A DNA stretch of 64,000 nucleotides from Anoplolepis gracilipes (Eukaryota > Arthropoda > Insecta > Hymenoptera > Formicidae), in the NCBI RefSeq assembly GCF_047496725.1, contig NC_132971.1, positions 1,629,001 through 1,693,000 of the forward strand, written 5' to 3'. Numbering within the stretch: the stretch's first letter is position 1; every line of letters starts with the position of its first letter. The notes under the pieces were generated by a model. The model was not told where the DNA came from and did no database searches. It worked only from the letters and a program-made list of their open reading frames with translations. This document shows positions 61,260 through 64,000 of the stretch, piece by piece. Made by a program: the position numbers and the translations under genes.

Positions 61260-64000
61260 AGAGTACGTCTTTATAGTCTTGTACTTCTCCGCAATGATCT
61301 TGATCTTAACATATGTTGTCATGATTCCGACAAGAGGAGATTTACTACTGTAAATCACTATACGCTTTTAAATGGTCTCGCGACCATTCCAATCGTAGTG
61401 CGACTTATAGAGAATCTTTCAGTTAATTTCCTCGCTTTTGTGTCGTCTTCCAACGACCGAGACGAATATTTTTCCCAGTTTAACACAAAACTTTTGTAAC
61501 ACAAAAATTGTAGCTCCATTTTTTTTAAATCGTGACATTGACAACGAATTTATAATTAATATCCATACTATATACAAAACTTAATTCATTTTTAAAAATA
61601 GTGACATCAACAACGAACAAACTTCAACATCACAAAACGCGTGTTATTCCATTACGTAGAGTTAACTGTCTAAAATTTTATATGTTGTAGAGAAAGGTCT
61701 CTCCTTTCTGCTTGAAAAAATCTAATAATTATAGACATCTCAAACTTAGAATTATTTTCAATCACACTGGCCATTTCCTTCGCATGCCTTACTCTGATTA
61801 GTGGCTGGTAAAACAAACTAGTCCTCTCGCCCCTATCTTGTAACAATGCATGCCCGTGACTTCAAGATTGTGCATAGAGATCATTTTATAATCAACGTCT
61901 ATACCTTTGTTATAGGACAGCCTACGTAGCTAAGTAGATATAACAGATGTATGAAGCCACATAAGGATACATAAAATTATGAGCAATGTGAGAAACCGCC
62001 GCAATTCTAAAAAAGGAAAGAAATATAGAAAAACAGATGTGATGGAAGACTTACAGCTAAATAATTTTGGAAGGTTTCTGAACTTGGATGTGCAACGAGA
62101 CGGAAAAGTAAGATGAGAGTATAGAAACGAGTGGATGAAATAGAATCAGTATGAAAGTCAGCGTTAAAATGAAGGAAATTACAAAGATATATACCATGGA
62201 GTGTTAGATCGAATAATATTGTAAAACGGAGCAACAAAGATGAAGTATGAATTGCTGAATTTTATATAAGACTGTAGAGTATTCAAAAGTGTCAAAAATT
62301 GAAAAGTGAATATGTAGGCGAGAGAGAAGCTCTATATTTGCAACGTTTCACACAGAGCAAGATTTACACCGTTCAATATTTTTAATACGAAACAAGATTT
62401 ATAATTATACGATACAACAGTTCTATCTAGGTTTCCAATTTTCTCGAGAAATGAGATCCACTTCATTATCTGATGCTTTGAACTTTATTCAAACTTGCTT
62501 TATTTCATTATTACATAACAAGCATTTGTTTATGTTCTTTATTATAGCTTTAAAATCATCACTATTTACGTTTAAATAATTTATTTTAATCCATTCTTTT
62601 AACCCATTTCTCAATCTTCAACAGAAACAAATAAATACGAATATACTTTTTATCTTTAAAATAATCATATACAAAAACCTAGTAACATAAATAGTAATTA
62701 TCTCAATGCTGTAATGAAGATTATAAAGAAAGATCACAAAATTCATTATTTAACGTTAGAACATTTACATCTTCTTGAATAAAGCATATGCTTCATTTAG
62801 AAATTTCAAATAGCTTGTGTAATATTTTTTCTCGAACACTTTACTCAAACTTTTATACACAAAATATTTAGAAGGGAATCTATGTATACAAAAAATATAT
62901 ACATATAATTCCATTAAAGGGCAATTGCATTTTTATAGTGCATAGTTATATTTAAGAAAAAACTAAGTGAATAGACGAATAGATTTTAAATATCTATAAT
63001 AGAGTAGACACTATTATGCTATCCAACTTTTGCTTATATCATTTCTGTCAGTATATAGTGCGGATATTAATTATGAATTGTGTTCAATATTGAATGTTTT
63101 TTTTATTGACCGGCAAAATCTTGATTTGCATACTTTCATCTGTTAATAATTTTTTAATAAACAATCGACAACTAAAATATTTTGGGGATTATTATTGTCA
63201 GCATCAATACTTGGATAGCGTAATATATGTCATAATCGATTGATATAATATTATGAAAAAAGTTTACATTAATATAAAGATTTAGTCAATCTAGTTTTGA
63301 TTTTAATCTGAGCAATATTATGTTTTTGCTTTTGTGTTTTTGAGGTAAAATTTAAATAATCTAATAATAATTTTCGACAAAATAAAAGAAACTAGAAATC
63401 AAAAATTTCCCTATTTGTGCAAAAGTGTTTATAATTTTACAAAATTGAATAATAATTGATTTATTAGAATGGATTTTTCATTTTGTTACTAAATACAGCT
63501 CGTTTCTAATAAATCAATTATTATAATTCTCTGACTATTATATACTGCCGAACAATGATTTCGTTCCCCTAACAAGTTTACATATATTCTGTTACATGTT
63601 TTATATTCATCTCTCTAGGGAAATACAACGAATCATTGGCCAACGTGTATATAGTTCTTTTGCTCTGTCGTTAAAGCTAATACGTTCATTTCCTTCTGAT
63701 AATAATTTTCCATAAATATTTTGCAGTAGATATATTTTAGCGGAAATTTTCCTTTTTCAATAATGTGAAGTATATCAAGAAAAACTTATATTTTTTTCTT
63801 GTAAACATGATGATTATATATATAATTAGCGCAAATAATTAAATGTTATGTATATGTAAATAAACAGTAGTACAATAAATAAATCAATAAAAGATTAAGT
63901 CAGTGTAAAGAATTGGTTAACGGTTTAAATAAAATTTAAAACTCTTCACCGCAATTATTTATCATAAATATAATATAGAATATAAAATAAAATGAATAAT
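61260..64000. other. AT-rich intergenic to window end
   Basis: No gene, RNA or clear repeat was recognised. The small frames present have no family features. Confidence 0.5.

Noticed and set aside
62007..62237. 76-aa minus-strand frame
   Set aside because: Isolated, no motif, no splice or promoter context in AT-rich DNA.

Overview
The window looks like a piece of a eukaryotic, most likely hymenopteran (ant-type), nuclear genome. It holds interrupted genes with GT/AG introns, AT-rich introns and intergenic DNA, GC-rich CpG-dense 5' regions, many dinucleotide microsatellites, and small inverted-repeat transposons. Species cannot be fixed from the sequence. No bacterial-type operon, CRISPR array, rRNA or tRNA was found.

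Layout. 0.3-5.7 kb (-): ZAD-type C2H2 zinc-finger gene, 3 exons, about 19 fingers. 6.8-10.4 kb (-): 12-exon vinculin/alpha-catenin-like gene, best read as serendipity-alpha. 10.7-11.6 kb (+): p31comet/MAD2L1-binding protein, divergent from Sry-alpha over 316 bp. 12.5-13.5 kb (+): phytanoyl-CoA dioxygenase family enzyme. 14.8-18.0 kb (+): GC-rich leader and the compact Notch antagonist Hairless (Su(H)-binding motif plus terminal CtBP motif). 20.3-33.6 kb (+): MTA1-like NuRD subunit (BAH-ELM2-SANT-GATA finger) with a TATA+Inr promoter, 11 constitutive coding exons and one apparent cassette exon. 37.6-43.1 kb (+): Ect2/pebble RhoGEF (BRCT x3, DH, PH). 43.1-51.5 kb: gene-poor, with a decayed retrotransposon tail and a tandem duplication carrying an unknown membrane-protein-like two-exon module. 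51.6-53.1 kb (-): intronless distal-antenna-like pipsqueak-HTH gene with an in-frame TGA followed by 98 more coding-like codons. 53.1-64 kb: transposon graveyard with MITEs, palindromic TTAA elements, a 1.1-kb foldback and a Penelope-like fragment; no host gene recognised.

How the genes relate. Several conserved genes have roles in cytokinesis, mitosis or cell shape (Sry-alpha family, p31comet, Ect2), and others in transcriptional repression (Hairless, MTA/NuRD, ZAD finger protein, psq factor). They are separate transcription units, and no common pathway is implied by position. The ZAD-finger gene beside Sry-alpha recalls the Drosophila serendipity locus. The most notable anomalies are the interrupted distal-antenna-like reading frame with its duplicated start region, and the duplicated orphan exon pair at 45.9-51.5 kb.

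Gene models were built by hand from reading frames, splice sites and phase. Product names rest on family motifs recognised from memory, without any database search.
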